A stretch of 64,000 nucleotides of DNA from Novosphingobium sediminis (GTDB taxonomy: Bacteria > Pseudomonadota > Alphaproteobacteria > Sphingomonadales > Sphingomonadaceae). The DNA is taken from the NCBI RefSeq assembly GCF_007991615.1, contig NZ_BJYR01000013.1, positions 1 to 64,000 on the forward strand. Direction: 5' to 3'. Position 1 is the first letter of the stretch; every line of letters begins with the position of its first letter. A program made the position numbers and the translations under genes. Positions 43,601-53,093 of the stretch are shown here, in pieces. The notes under the pieces were generated by a model. That model was not told where the DNA came from, ran no database searches, and saw only the letters and a program-made list of their open reading frames with translations.

Positions 43601-43721
43601 GGGCACACCTCTCACTTTGCCGCAGCGACACTGTCATGTGATCTTGGCAAAGTCCATGGACACCGCCAATCAGGGCGAGAACAACAGTTCTACGAACACA
43701 TTCGACAAAAGGACCAGCACC

Positions 43722-44420
43722 ATGGGCGAGAAGACGACCATCGGCACCCTCACCGGCGACAATGAGATCCCGGTCTATGTCGCGACGCCTGCAGAGCAGA
43801 CCGACGCGGCGATCATCGTCATTCCGGAAATCTTCGGGGTCAACGCCGGTATCCGCAAGAAGTGCGACGATTGGGCCGCGCTTGGCTACGTCGCGCTCGC
43901 CCCGGACATCTTCTGGCGCTTCGCACCTGGTGCCGAGCTCGATCCTGATGTCCCCGAACAGTTCCAGACCGCACTCGGCTATTTCGGGCAATACGATCCG
44001 AACCTCGGCGTGCAGGATATCGAAGCGGCGATCCACTGGCTCCGGCAGGAACAGGGCGTCGACAAGGTCGGACTCGTCGGCTTCTGTTTGGGCGGGCGCA
44101 TGGCCTACATGGCTGCGGCGCGGACCGATATCGATGCTTCGGTTGGCTATTACGGCGTGATGATCGACCAGATGCTGAACGAGGCACACGGCATCGCGAG
44201 GCCGCTGATGCTGCATATCCCGACCGCGGACCACTTCGTTGGTCCGGACGCGCAGGCGGCGATCCATGGCGCGCTCGATTCGCACCCCAAGGTCGTGCTG
44301 CACGACTACGTCGGGCTGGATCACGGCTTTGCAGCCGAAATGGGCTCACGGCGTGATGAGGCCGGCGCACAACTCGCGGATGAACGCACCCGCGATTTCT
44401 TCAAGGCGCACCTGACCTGA
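43722..44420 (+). CDS. Dienelactone hydrolase family protein
   Basis: 232 residues with the alpha/beta-hydrolase triad C122 (GFCLGG), D170 (PTADHFVG) and H201 (LDHGFA), plus E36 in PEIFG, the set known for dienelactone hydrolase. It could hydrolyse dienelactones in aromatic breakdown or act as a general carboxylesterase; no catabolic genes are adjacent. The SD AAAAGGA precedes the ATG, and further upstream starts overlap the divergent gene. Confidence 0.92.
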   Translation: MGEKTTIGTLTGDNEIPVYVATPAEQTDAAIIVIPEIFGVNAGIRKKCDDWAALGYVALAPDIFWRFAPGAELDPDVPEQFQTALGYFGQYDPNLGVQDIEAAIHWLRQEQGVDKVGLVGFCLGGRMAYMAAARTDIDASVGYYGVMIDQMLNEAHGIARPLMLHIPTADHFVGPDAQAAIHGALDSHPKVVLHDYVGLDHGFAAEMGSRRDEAGAQLADERTRDFFKAHLT

Positions 44421-44427
44421 GTTCGGC

Positions 44428-45570
44428 TCAAGCTGTTCCGTCGTAGCCCGCGATGCCTTCGAGCAGCCGGGCTATGGCGGCGCGGTCTTCCTCGGGAACT
44501 TCCGGACGCCAGATTTCGAAGAGCAGGACCGTGCGAGTCTCTGCGCCAGCATTGCGCGCTTCGTGCTCCATCGAATCGTCGAAAATCAACGGAACGGCGG
44601 GCTCCCATGTGCGCGTCTCGCTGCCAACGCGCAGCGTGCAGGCAGGAGCAGTGCGGATTGGCACGTGGCAGATGAGCCGCGTATTCAGCATCCCTGTGTG
44701 CGGTGCGATGTGAGTGCCGGGCTTGAGCCGTGACCAGAGCGCGTTGGGGGCGCGGCCGGGAATCATCGGCATCGGGGCATGGGAGAGCGCTGCCATCGTT
44801 GCCGGGCACCGCGCAGCATTCCCCTCGACCGGGGCGCCATCCTTCCAGAAATAAAATGCACCCCACGCTGGATCGTCCAGCAGGGGATTGTTGGGCGCAG
44901 GCCTGTCCCCCGTCGCAGTGACGTAGGGTGCGAACGTCTCCGCGCCTTCCTCTGCGCAGATTGCGGCAAATTCGGCCTGCATCTGCGGCAGCAGGTCGAG
45001 CACCGCATTGATCCAGCCGAACTCCGCCGGATCATAGAACCGCCGCTGCGGCAAACCGGGATAGTAGAACAGTGAAGGCCGCTGGAGGTCGATTTCCCGA
45101 GTCCCCCTGAGCAGCCCCAGCGCTTCCTCCATTGCGGGAGAAAGGCCGCCCGCCATGACGCCATCAAGATGGCGCTGGAAGGCGCCCTGAGCCTCTCCGA
45201 TAAACGCCCGCGCAGATGCAGCCACTGCCTCAAGCCCGCGCGGTATGCCGCTTATGGAGGCCTGTGCGAGCGCCGTCGTGTAGAAGCTGACCGCCGCACG
45301 ATCATCCCGTGCCCTGCTGCGCAGATCTCCCTTCGCAAGGAGCGAGCCGACGTCACGTGGTGTAATGGAAAGCTGCCGATCCAGCGCTGACTCTCCGGCT
45401 GCGAGATTGCCCAAGGCCAGTTCGGCGTTCGCAAGCGCAGACCATGGCATCCTCTCGGCGGGAACCAAGGCGCTTGCCTCGCGCAGCAAGGCAGCCGCTC
45501 GGTGCGGGTCGCGCGCTCTGAGCGCGGCCAGTCCTTCGCTGATCAGGATTTCCGGCGAAGCGGTTGTCAT
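44428..45570 (-). CDS. Second TPR protein with aspartyl/asparaginyl beta-hydroxylase domain
   Basis: 380 residues with the same architecture as the 2651-3826 gene. TPR-like helices (about 8-105) lead to an AspH-type 2-oxoglutarate/Fe(II) domain with HTG (H291), NTR (R298), H302, FDDSMEHEARN (H336) and ETR (R346). Both genes share the IPGRAPNA and HTGxxNTR blocks, so they are paralogs. It converges with the dienelactone hydrolase gene. No signal peptide is seen; the start at 45570 avoids a non-conserved N-terminus. Confidence 0.83.
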   Translation of the reverse strand: MTTASPEILISEGLAALRARDPHRAAALLREASALVPAERMPWSALANAELALGNLAAGESALDRQLSITPRDVGSLLAKGDLRSRARDDRAAVSFYTTALAQASISGIPRGLEAVAASARAFIGEAQGAFQRHLDGVMAGGLSPAMEEALGLLRGTREIDLQRPSLFYYPGLPQRRFYDPAEFGWINAVLDLLPQMQAEFAAICAEEGAETFAPYVTATGDRPAPNNPLLDDPAWGAFYFWKDGAPVEGNAARCPATMAALSHAPMPMIPGRAPNALWSRLKPGTHIAPHTGMLNTRLICHVPIRTAPACTLRVGSETRTWEPAVPLIFDDSMEHEARNAGAETRTVLLFEIWRPEVPEEDRAAIARLLEGIAGYDGTA

Positions 45571-45673
45571 GCACCCACGACTAGCGCAAACCTGCGCTGG
45601 ATCAATGGCAGGCACGTTCCTGACGTGTCACAAGGCCTCATTGCGACTGGGGCACGACAAGGAGAGAGAACCC

Positions 45674-46057
45674 ATGCACACCGGCCTCGCCGCCTGGCAC
45701 CGCTATATGCAGACCGGCGACACCGCCCTGCTTGCGGAGCTCATTGCACCTGATGCGGTGTTCCACTCGCCTGTTGTGCACACGCCGCAGGAAGGGCACG
45801 CCAAGGTCCTGATGTACCTGACCGCCGCCGGACAGGTCTTTGCCGATACCGGGTTCTCTTATGTCCGCGAACTGGTCGATGGACCCGAGGCGCTGCTTGA
45901 ATTCACCGCAACCGTCGATGGCATCCATGTCAACGGTATCGACTTGATCCGCTTCGATCTTGAAGGAAAGATCATCGATTTCAAGGTGATGGTGCGGCCC
46001 TTGAAGGCCATGAACAAGCTGTGGGAAATGATGGCGGCGGCGCTGCAGAACACCTGA
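45674..46057 (+). CDS. NTF2/SnoaL-like protein
   Basis: 127 residues fitting the NTF2-like cone fold: LAAWHRYMQTGDTALLAELIAPDAVFHSP, then VFADTGFSYVRELVDGPEALLEF and GIDLIRFDLEGKIIDFKVMVRP. Members are small ligand-binding or isomerase/hydratase-type proteins. No catalytic residues can be assigned. It converges with rho and is divergent from the TPR hydroxylase, 103 bases apart. The SD GGAGAG fits the ATG. Confidence 0.78.
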   Translation: MHTGLAAWHRYMQTGDTALLAELIAPDAVFHSPVVHTPQEGHAKVLMYLTAAGQVFADTGFSYVRELVDGPEALLEFTATVDGIHVNGIDLIRFDLEGKIIDFKVMVRPLKAMNKLWEMMAAALQNT

Positions 46058-46079
46058 GCGCCGCCAGCCAACATCAGTC

Positions 46080-47336
<1,257 letters not shown>

Positions 47337-47488
47337 CTTTGGTATCCGAATTGGCGCATGTGCGCGCGCCGGACGGTCATGGGGCTTGGAGAAAGCGGAC
47401 CTAAGGGGGCAGAGCACAATGGCGCTGCCGAAACCGGATTGCTCAAAAGCGCATAGGCCCCGCCAAAGGGGGCGTCAATCACCCAGCA

Positions 47489-47514
47489 GACTCAGAACGG
47501 CCGACTCAGAACGG
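47489..47514. repeat. 14-base tandem duplication at the hemJ stop
   Basis: GACTCAGAACGG occurs twice (47489-47500 and 47503-47514), giving a 14-base period. The right copy contains the hemJ stop codon, so the duplication left the protein unchanged except by extending the 3' side. Confidence 0.7.
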
Positions 47515-47931
47515 TTTGACGATCACCATCACCACAATCACCGCCGCCGTTATGCCGGGGATCTCGTTGAGCAGGCGCAGTTGCCGCCCGGTCAACTGCC
47601 GTTCTCCCCGCTCGAGCTTTGCAGCATAGGTCGCCAGCCACATGTGGTAGGCCGTGAGCACCAGCACCATGGCCAGCTTCGCATGAAACCAGCCTTGCGT
47701 GTACCACTCGCCGCTGACCGCCAAAGCGAGGCCGAAACCCCAGACCGCGAACAGCGACGGCCACATGATGATCTTCATCAGCTTGCGCTCGCGGTCGATC
47801 CAGATCGCGTTTTCTGGCGATCCTGCCGGCGCTTCCTGATGATAGACGAAGAACCGCGGCAGCATGAACAGGCCGGCCATCCAGAAGATCACGAAGATGA
47901 CATGACCGGCCTTGAGCCAAAGATATAGCAT
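47506..47931 (-). CDS. hemJ: Protoporphyrinogen IX oxidase HemJ
   Basis: 141 residues with four hydrophobic segments. The N-terminal LWLKAGHVIFVIFWMAGLF and LPRFFVYH, the middle WPSLFAVWGFGLALA, and WFHAKLAMVLVLTAYH with conserved His residues match HemJ, which oxidises protoporphyrinogen IX. I chose the second ATG, where CAGGT lies upstream and the sequence opens MLYLWLKA as in relatives. The earlier ATG at 47949 would add six residues. It lies between hemE and rho, as in other alphaproteobacteria. Confidence 0.92.
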   Translation of the reverse strand: MLYLWLKAGHVIFVIFWMAGLFMLPRFFVYHQEAPAGSPENAIWIDRERKLMKIIMWPSLFAVWGFGLALAVSGEWYTQGWFHAKLAMVLVLTAYHMWLATYAAKLERGERQLTGRQLRLLNEIPGITAAVIVVMVIVKPF

Positions 47932-47952
47932 TGCGAGTACCTGCAACATGTT

Positions 47953-47975
47953 GCCGAGATTAGCGCTTTCTCGGC
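47953..47975 (-). promoter_or_regulatory. Hairpin between hemE and hemJ
   Basis: GCCGAGA (47953-47959) pairs perfectly with TCTCGGC (47969-47975) around a 9-base loop. It lies 50 bases past the hemE stop and 21 bases before the favoured hemJ start. It may affect mRNA processing or hemJ translation. No T run follows. Confidence 0.4.
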
Positions 47976-48027
47976 CAAACCGGAACTTGGGAATTGAGGC
48001 AGGTCAGTCCACCTCGCGCTGAACCTG

Positions 48028-49065
48028 TCAGTGCGACCAGCCCCGCACCACCTCAAGCAGTCGCTCGACATGCGCGATGGGTGTGAACTGCCCGATGCCG
48101 TGGCCCAGGTTGAACACATGCGGACGGTCTGCGAACACGTCGAGTACGCGGCGCGCACCGTCTTCCAGTGCATCCCCGCCAGCGAGCAGCAGCAGCGGAT
48201 CGAGATTTCCCTGTACTGGCAGGCCAGCCGGCAAGGTCTTGGCTGCCCAGACGGGATCGATGGTCTCGTCAACGCCGACGGCATCCACACCGGTGCCTTC
48301 CGCATAGGCGGCGAGCTTCTCGCCCGCACCCTTGGGGAAGCCGATGATGGGCACATCCGGGTGCAGCTTGTGCATTTCAGCAGTGATCCGGGCATTGGGC
48401 GCGATGACCCAACGGTCGAACTCGGCGGGGGCAAGGCTGCCGGCCCAGCTGTCGAACAGCTGCAAGCCTTCGGCGCCGGCCTTCACCTGACCGCTGAGGT
48501 ATTCCACGGTCACATCGACGATCGCGTCGATGATAGCCTGAAACGCACCGGGATCCTTGTAGGCCAGCGCACGCGTATCGTGCTGGTCGCGGCTGCCTTC
48601 GCCGGCCACCATGTAGGTTGCGATGGTCCATGGGCTGCCTGCAAAACCCAGCATGGTCGCTTCTGGAGGCAGGGCCGCGCTGACCTGCGCCACGGTGTCG
48701 TAGATCGGCGAAAGGCGCTCAGGGACGCTCCTGAGCGTCTCCAGACCTACATCGAGCAGGCGGGGGGAGAGCGCTGGACCTTCACCGGCAAGGAACTGGA
48801 GATCCTGACCCATGGCATAGGGCACGATCAGGATGTCCGAAAACAGGATCGCGCCATCGAAACCGAACCGGCGTAGCGGCTGGAGGGTGATTTCCGCAGC
48901 GGCGGCGGAATCATAGACTAGCGCAAGAAAACCGCCCTTCTCGGCACGCAGCTCGCGGTATTCCGGGAGATAGCGGCCCGCTTGGCGCATGAGCCAGATT
49001 GGACGGCGGGGAAGATTGGCCCCCTTGAGGGTGGCGAGCAGCGGCTTAACGGCGGGATCAGACAT
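48028..49065 (-). CDS. hemE: Uroporphyrinogen decarboxylase
   Basis: 345 residues. PIWLMRQAGRYLPEYRELRA holds the substrate-binding Arg and is diagnostic. GAILFSDILIVPYAMGQDL, GFAGSPWTIATYMVAG and the C-terminal NLGHGIGQFTPIAHVERLLE follow. It decarboxylates uroporphyrinogen III to coproporphyrinogen III in heme synthesis. The ATG at 49065 is used; longer readings extend through the origin region. It faces away from the predicted origin, as hemE does in Caulobacter. Confidence 0.97.
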   Translation of the reverse strand: MSDPAVKPLLATLKGANLPRRPIWLMRQAGRYLPEYRELRAEKGGFLALVYDSAAAAEITLQPLRRFGFDGAILFSDILIVPYAMGQDLQFLAGEGPALSPRLLDVGLETLRSVPERLSPIYDTVAQVSAALPPEATMLGFAGSPWTIATYMVAGEGSRDQHDTRALAYKDPGAFQAIIDAIVDVTVEYLSGQVKAGAEGLQLFDSWAGSLAPAEFDRWVIAPNARITAEMHKLHPDVPIIGFPKGAGEKLAAYAEGTGVDAVGVDETIDPVWAAKTLPAGLPVQGNLDPLLLLAGGDALEDGARRVLDVFADRPHVFNLGHGIGQFTPIAHVERLLEVVRGWSH

Positions 49066-49080
49066 CAGGCAATCGGTCCA

Positions 49081-49106
49081 ATTCAAATCTATAGATTCTT
49101 TTGAAT
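49081..49106. promoter_or_regulatory. AT-rich nested palindrome, candidate unwinding element
   Basis: AATCTATAGATT (49086-49097) is a perfect 12-bp palindrome nested inside ATTCAAA (49081-49087) and TTTGAAT (49100-49106). It contains two GANTC sites (49094-49098 and 49103-49107), the target of the CcrM methylase in alphaproteobacteria. Its low GC in a GC-rich genome suits duplex opening. Confidence 0.55.
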
Positions 49107-49130
49107 CAGATTGAGGTTGTTTGTTGGCCC

Positions 49131-49139
49131 TGTGGATAT
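49131..49139 (-). promoter_or_regulatory. DnaA-box-like site
   Basis: TGTGGATAT, read on the opposite strand as ATATCCACA: one mismatch from TTATCCACA. It is the closest box to the AT-rich tract. Confidence 0.6.
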
Positions 49140-49250
49140 CGGGGACGACAGGGGTGTGCCCGAATTGTCCCGCCGTCTCCACAAGAAAGTGTGTCAGCGA
49201 CTCTGAACAGTCTCGGGGGCAAGCGAAAGTTCTCCCCGTTGTCCCCGGCC

Positions 49251-49259
49251 TGTGGGTAA
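49251..49259 (-). promoter_or_regulatory. DnaA-box-like site
   Basis: TGTGGGTAA, read as TTACCCACA: one mismatch from TTATCCACA. Two further two-mismatch boxes adjoin it to the right (49262-49279), making a local cluster. Confidence 0.6.
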
Positions 49260-49361
49260 CCTTATCCAGCTGTGGCCAAATGCCGGGCTCACACGCCGAA
49301 GGTGGGTGCATAATCGCAGTGCAAACTTGTCCGCAGTTTCCTCCCGTGGTTTATCCTAGCT

Positions 49362-49370
49362 CTATCCACA
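49362..49370 (+). promoter_or_regulatory. DnaA-box-like site
   Basis: CTATCCACA: one mismatch from TTATCCACA. It lies 32 bases before the ppsR start. Confidence 0.6.
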
Positions 49371-49402
49371 GCCCTTTCCCGGGGCGGACTCCAAGGGCAA
49401 CG

Positions 49403-50245
49403 ATGGCGCGCCTGCACTTGCATCTTCTGTCGGACTCGACCGGCGAAACGCTTGAAATGATCGCCAAGGCTGCCTTGGCGCAGTTCGATGATGCCGATGT
49501 GGTGCGCCACTTCTGGCCAATGGTCCGCTCGCAGCAACATCTCGACCGGATCATGGGCGAGATCACCGCCAATCCCGGCCTCGTGCTCTTCACCATGGTC
49601 AATGCCGAAACGCGCGAGCTTCTGCAAAGCCGTTGTGCCGCACTTGGTCTGCCCAGTGTACCGGCGCTCGATGCCGTGACGCTCGCGCTCGAAGCGCAGC
49701 TCGGGCAGGCCGCGAAAGGCCGTCCTGGCCGCCAGCATGCCATGGACGATGCCTACTTTCGCCGGGTCGAGGCGATCCAGTTCACGATTGCCCATGATGA
49801 TGGCATCGCCTGGGAAGATTGGGAGGCTGCGGATATCCTGCTCGCCGGTGTCTCGCGGTCGTCCAAGACACCGACGGCGATCTATCTCGCCAATCGCGGT
49901 TACCGGGTGGCCAACATTCCCATTGTTGTCGAAAGTCCCCCGCCGCCAGCCTTGTTCAGTTTGCGCCGACCGCTCGTCGTCGGCCTCACCACCAGCACCG
50001 AGCGGCTGATTCAGGTCCGGCGCAACCGGCTGCTCTCGCTCAATCAGGCACCGGAAACGGCTTATGTCGATAGCGACCATGTCGCGCGCGAGGTGCAGTA
50101 TGCCCGCCGCATGTTCGCGGATAACGGCTGGCCGGTGATTGACGTATCCCGGCGATCCATCGAGGAAACCGCCGCCGCCATCATCAATCTCTACAACGAG
50201 CGGCGGCCTGATGGCAGTGCGGGCACCGGTGGCCATGCCTTCTGA
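49403..50245 (+). CDS. ppsR: PPDK regulatory kinase/pyrophosphorylase family protein (DUF299)
   Basis: 280 residues. LHLLSDSTGETLEMIAKAALAQF at the N-terminus and the P-loop-like GVSRSSKTPTAIYLANRGYRVANIP define the DUF299 family, bifunctional regulators that phosphorylate and dephosphorylate PEP synthase or pyruvate phosphate dikinase. LFSLRRPLVVGLTTSTERL and IDVSRRSIEETAAAI follow. This is the RP001-type gene that flanks the origin in alphaproteobacteria. The ATG at 49403 is used; an earlier frame runs through the origin. Confidence 0.94.
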   Translation: MARLHLHLLSDSTGETLEMIAKAALAQFDDADVVRHFWPMVRSQQHLDRIMGEITANPGLVLFTMVNAETRELLQSRCAALGLPSVPALDAVTLALEAQLGQAAKGRPGRQHAMDDAYFRRVEAIQFTIAHDDGIAWEDWEAADILLAGVSRSSKTPTAIYLANRGYRVANIPIVVESPPPPALFSLRRPLVVGLTTSTERLIQVRRNRLLSLNQAPETAYVDSDHVAREVQYARRMFADNGWPVIDVSRRSIEETAAAIINLYNERRPDGSAGTGGHAF

Positions 50246-50273
50246 TGGCGAGTGAATCGATGAGGGTGAGAAG

Positions 50274-50858
50274 ATGTTGATCCTGGCGTCGCAAAGCGGA
50301 AGCCGCAAAGCCATGCTGACCGCGGCAGGCGTGCCGTTCGAAGCGCGCGGTTCGGATGTCGACGAAGCCGAGATCAAGCGCGAGCTGATCGGGGTGCCCG
50401 GCAGCGAGAAAGCGATGATTCTCGCCGAAGCGAAGGCGCTCTCAGTCTCAGTAGGCACTCCGGGGCGGTTGGTGCTGGGCGGGGATTCGCTTGTCGAGGT
50501 CTGCGGGCGCGGCTTCGACAAGCCAGCCAGCCGCGAAGATGCTGCGAGACACCTCGCATTCTTCTCCGGGCAGACGATGCACCTCCATTCGGCAGCCATC
50601 CTCGTGCGCGATGGCCTGCCTGTCTGGCGCCATTGCGAAACCGCGAAACTGCGGGTGCGGTCGCTTTCAAGCGAGTTCATCGAGGGCTATCTGGCGCAGG
50701 AGTGGCCTGCCGTAGGGGCCTGCGTCGGCGTGTTCCGGATCGAGGCGCTTGGCGCCCAGCTGTTCGATCATATCGAGGGCAGCCATTTCACGGTGCTTGG
50801 CATGCCGCTCCTTGCCTTGCTCGGTGCGCTGCGCGCGCAAGGTGAGCTTCCTGCATGA
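50274..50858 (+). CDS. maf: Maf-family nucleotide pyrophosphatase
   Basis: 194 residues. [20 protein letters not shown] is the N-terminal Maf signature and [11 protein letters not shown] carries the catalytic Asp. [16 protein letters not shown] and [17 protein letters not shown] resemble the YceF branch, which hydrolyses 7-methyl-GTP. It removes unusual nucleoside triphosphates before incorporation. It starts an overlapping run: its stop overlaps the aroE start by four bases. Confidence 0.93.
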   Translation: MLILASQSGSRKAMLTAAGVPFEARGSDVDEAEIKRELIGVPGSEKAMILAEAKALSVSVGTPGRLVLGGDSLVEVCGRGFDKPASREDAARHLAFFSGQTMHLHSAAILVRDGLPVWRHCETAKLRVRSLSSEFIEGYLAQEWPAVGACVGVFRIEALGAQLFDHIEGSHFTVLGMPLLALLGALRAQGELPA

Positions 50859-51709
50859 GCCGTCCCTATGCCGAAGTGATCGGTGATCCCATCATCCAGT
50901 CGAAGTCACCGAAGATCCATGGTTTCTGGCTGCAAGACCTGGGAATCGATGCTGACTACCGCGCAACCCATGTTCGCAGTGATGAGCTGGCGGATTTTCT
51001 GGCTGCACGGCGGACCGACGCGCTCTGGCGCGGCTGCAACGTGACGATGCCGCACAAACAGGCAGTGATGCCATTTCTCGACCGTCTCGACCCGCTTGCT
51101 GCGGCAGTGGGGGCGGTCAACACGATCATTCCCGAGGACGGCAAGCTCGTCGGCTACAACACCGACGTGCCCGGCTTCCTTGAGCCTCTGCAGTCCGAAC
51201 TGGGCCAGACACACTATTTCCGCATGGCCCGCGTGATCGGAACCGGCGGTGCTGCGCGCGCAATCATCAAGGGGCTGGCGGACGAGAAGCTGGTCATCGT
51301 TCTTGCCGGCCGCAATCCCGACAAGGCCCGTGCTTTGCTCGACGAGCTCGATCCTGCGGGAGAGCACCACGCCATCGATCTTGCGCACTTTGCCGATGCG
51401 ACAGACTTCGCCTTCGATGATCGCGAGGGCTGCCTTGATCTTGTCGTCAACGCGTCATCGCTCGGGATGACCGGCCAGCCGCCGCTCGTGTTCGACATGA
51501 GCCATGCCCCGCCGGGCTCGATCTTCTACGACATCGTGACCAGCCCGCTCGAAACACCGTTCCTCAAGGCAGCCGCCGCCGCAGGGTTCCGCACCATCGA
51601 CGGCCTCTCGATGCTCATCGGCCAGGCGGACCACGCCTTCCGGCGCTTTTTCGGGGCCAAACCGTCGCGAGCGAGGGATGCTGAATTGCGGGAGGTTTTG
51701 GCTGCATGA
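50855..51709 (+). CDS. aroE: Shikimate dehydrogenase
   Basis: 284 residues. [20 protein letters not shown] binds shikimate, and [15 protein letters not shown] holds the catalytic Lys. [19 protein letters not shown] and the NADP-binding [13 protein letters not shown] follow. It reduces 3-dehydroshikimate in aromatic amino-acid synthesis. It overlaps maf and coaE by four bases each, so the three form a coupled operon, as near the origin of other alphaproteobacteria. Confidence 0.96.
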   Translation: MSRPYAEVIGDPIIQSKSPKIHGFWLQDLGIDADYRATHVRSDELADFLAARRTDALWRGCNVTMPHKQAVMPFLDRLDPLAAAVGAVNTIIPEDGKLVGYNTDVPGFLEPLQSELGQTHYFRMARVIGTGGAARAIIKGLADEKLVIVLAGRNPDKARALLDELDPAGEHHAIDLAHFADATDFAFDDREGCLDLVVNASSLGMTGQPPLVFDMSHAPPGSIFYDIVTSPLETPFLKAAAAAGFRTIDGLSMLIGQADHAFRRFFGAKPSRARDAELREVLAA

Positions 51710-52308
51710 GTCGTCCCTTCATCCTCGGCCTCACCGGATCGATCGGCATGGGCAAGTCGGCTGTCGCCATGATGCTGCGCGAACTGGGTGTGCCGGTGTT
51801 CGATGCCGACGCAACGGTCCATCGGCTTCAGGGCCCCGGCGGCACACTCCTTCCCGCCATCGAGGCAGCCTTTCCCGGCACTACCGGCCCCCACGGCGTG
51901 GATCGTCCGGACCTCGGTGCGCAAGTCTTCGGCAATCCTGAGGCACTCGCACGGCTGGAAGCCATCGTCCATCCCGCCGTGGCGGATGAGCGCGCAACTT
52001 TCATGCTGGAGCACGCAGGCGAGGCGATTGTCGTCTTCGATATCCCGCTGCTTTACGAGAAGGGTCATGGAGCCGGCCTCGATGCCGTCGCCGTCGTCTC
52101 TGCGCCCGCGGAAATGCAGCGTAACCGGGTGCTTGCACGGCCCGGCATGACACCCGAAAAGTTCGCTCAGATTCTCGCGCTGCAAGTACCGGATGCCGAG
52201 AAGCGGGCACGCGCCGATCATGTCATCGATACGGGCGTGACACTTGCGGAGACGCGTGAACAAGTAGCGACACTAGTCTCTGCCCTACGGCAAAAAAACC
52301 CGCGCTGA
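51706..52308 (+). CDS. coaE: Dephospho-CoA kinase
   Basis: 200 residues. The P-loop GLTGSIGMGKSAVAMML (about 8-24) and VFDADATVHRLQGPGG define CoaE. DIPLLYEKGHGAGLDAVAVV and DHVIDTGVTLAETREQV complete the family pattern. It phosphorylates dephospho-CoA, the last step of coenzyme A synthesis. It overlaps the aroE end and is followed 40 bases later by dnaQ. Confidence 0.96.
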   Translation: MSRPFILGLTGSIGMGKSAVAMMLRELGVPVFDADATVHRLQGPGGTLLPAIEAAFPGTTGPHGVDRPDLGAQVFGNPEALARLEAIVHPAVADERATFMLEHAGEAIVVFDIPLLYEKGHGAGLDAVAVVSAPAEMQRNRVLARPGMTPEKFAQILALQVPDAEKRARADHVIDTGVTLAETREQVATLVSALRQKNPR

Positions 52309-52348
52309 AGCCTTGCAACCCCCCTTGGTCGGGTCCAGACTACAGCAA

Positions 52349-53038
52349 ATGCGTGAGATCGTTTTCGATACAGAGACGACCGGCCTCGACCCGCAGAGCG
52401 GCGATCGGCTGGTGGAGATTGGCTGCATCGAGATGGTGAACCGCGTGCCTACCGGTGCGGTTTTCCATGCCTATTTCAACCCAGAACGCTCGATGCCCGC
52501 TGAGGCGGAAGCCGTGCATGGTCTGTCCAGCGCCTTCCTGGCCGACAAGCCGCGCTTCGCAGAGAAAGCCGAGGAATTGCTCGCATTTCTTGGCGATGCG
52601 CCGCTGGTGGCGCACAATGCCGGGTTCGATTTCGGCTTCCTCAACGCCGAACTTGCAATGTGCAAGCTGCCGGCAGTGGACCGTGCCCGCATGGTCGATA
52701 CGGTGGCGATTGCCCGGCGCAAGCACCCCGGCGCCAAGCTCAGCCTCGATGCGCTGTGCTCGCGTTACGGGATCGATCGCAGCCACCGCGTCCTTCACGG
52801 CGCACTGCTGGACGCCGAGCTTCTGGCGCAGCTCTACGTCGAGCTGATGGGCGGCCGCCAGATCGGTCTCGAATTGGCCGCAGAAGTCGAAGTCAGGACG
52901 GTAGCAGTTGCAGCCCCGATACACGCCGCATCCCCGCGTGTGCATCGCCCGGCGCGGCCTCACGCGGCGAGCGCGGAAGAGATCGCCCGGCACGCCGCAT
53001 TCCTCGAAGGGATCAAGGGCGCCATCTGGCTGCAGTGA
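52349..53038 (+). CDS. dnaQ: DNA polymerase III epsilon subunit (proofreading exonuclease)
   Basis: 229 residues. Exo I motif EIVFDTETTGLDPQSGDRLVE, Exo II-like APLVAHNAGFDFGFLNAEL and Exo III HRVLHGALLDAELLAQLYVE are all present, with the catalytic acidic residues and His. It is the 3'-5' proofreading subunit of the replicase. The ATG at 52349 opens the exonuclease directly. It closes the maf-aroE-coaE-dnaQ set beside the origin. Confidence 0.96.
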   Translation: MREIVFDTETTGLDPQSGDRLVEIGCIEMVNRVPTGAVFHAYFNPERSMPAEAEAVHGLSSAFLADKPRFAEKAEELLAFLGDAPLVAHNAGFDFGFLNAELAMCKLPAVDRARMVDTVAIARRKHPGAKLSLDALCSRYGIDRSHRVLHGALLDAELLAQLYVELMGGRQIGLELAAEVEVRTVAVAAPIHAASPRVHRPARPHAASAEEIARHAAFLEGIKGAIWLQ

Positions 53039-53093
53039 GTTTGCCCTTCCCGGTTCGGTCCGGGCGGGAATTTGAGCGAAGGAGAGTGGACTT

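Larger units (their letters stand above)
49066..49402. other. oriC: Probable chromosomal replication origin (oriC)
   Basis: A 337-base gene-free gap between hemE and ppsR, the position of the origin in Caulobacter and Rickettsia. It contains an AT-rich palindromic tract (49081-49106) with GATTC and GAATC sites, and at least three sequences one mismatch from the DnaA box TTATCCACA (49131-49139, 49251-49259, 49362-49370). Weaker two-mismatch sites lie at 49175-49183, 49262-49270 and 49271-49279. It must also hold the hemE and ppsR promoters. Gene clusters on both sides read away from it. Confidence 0.82.
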
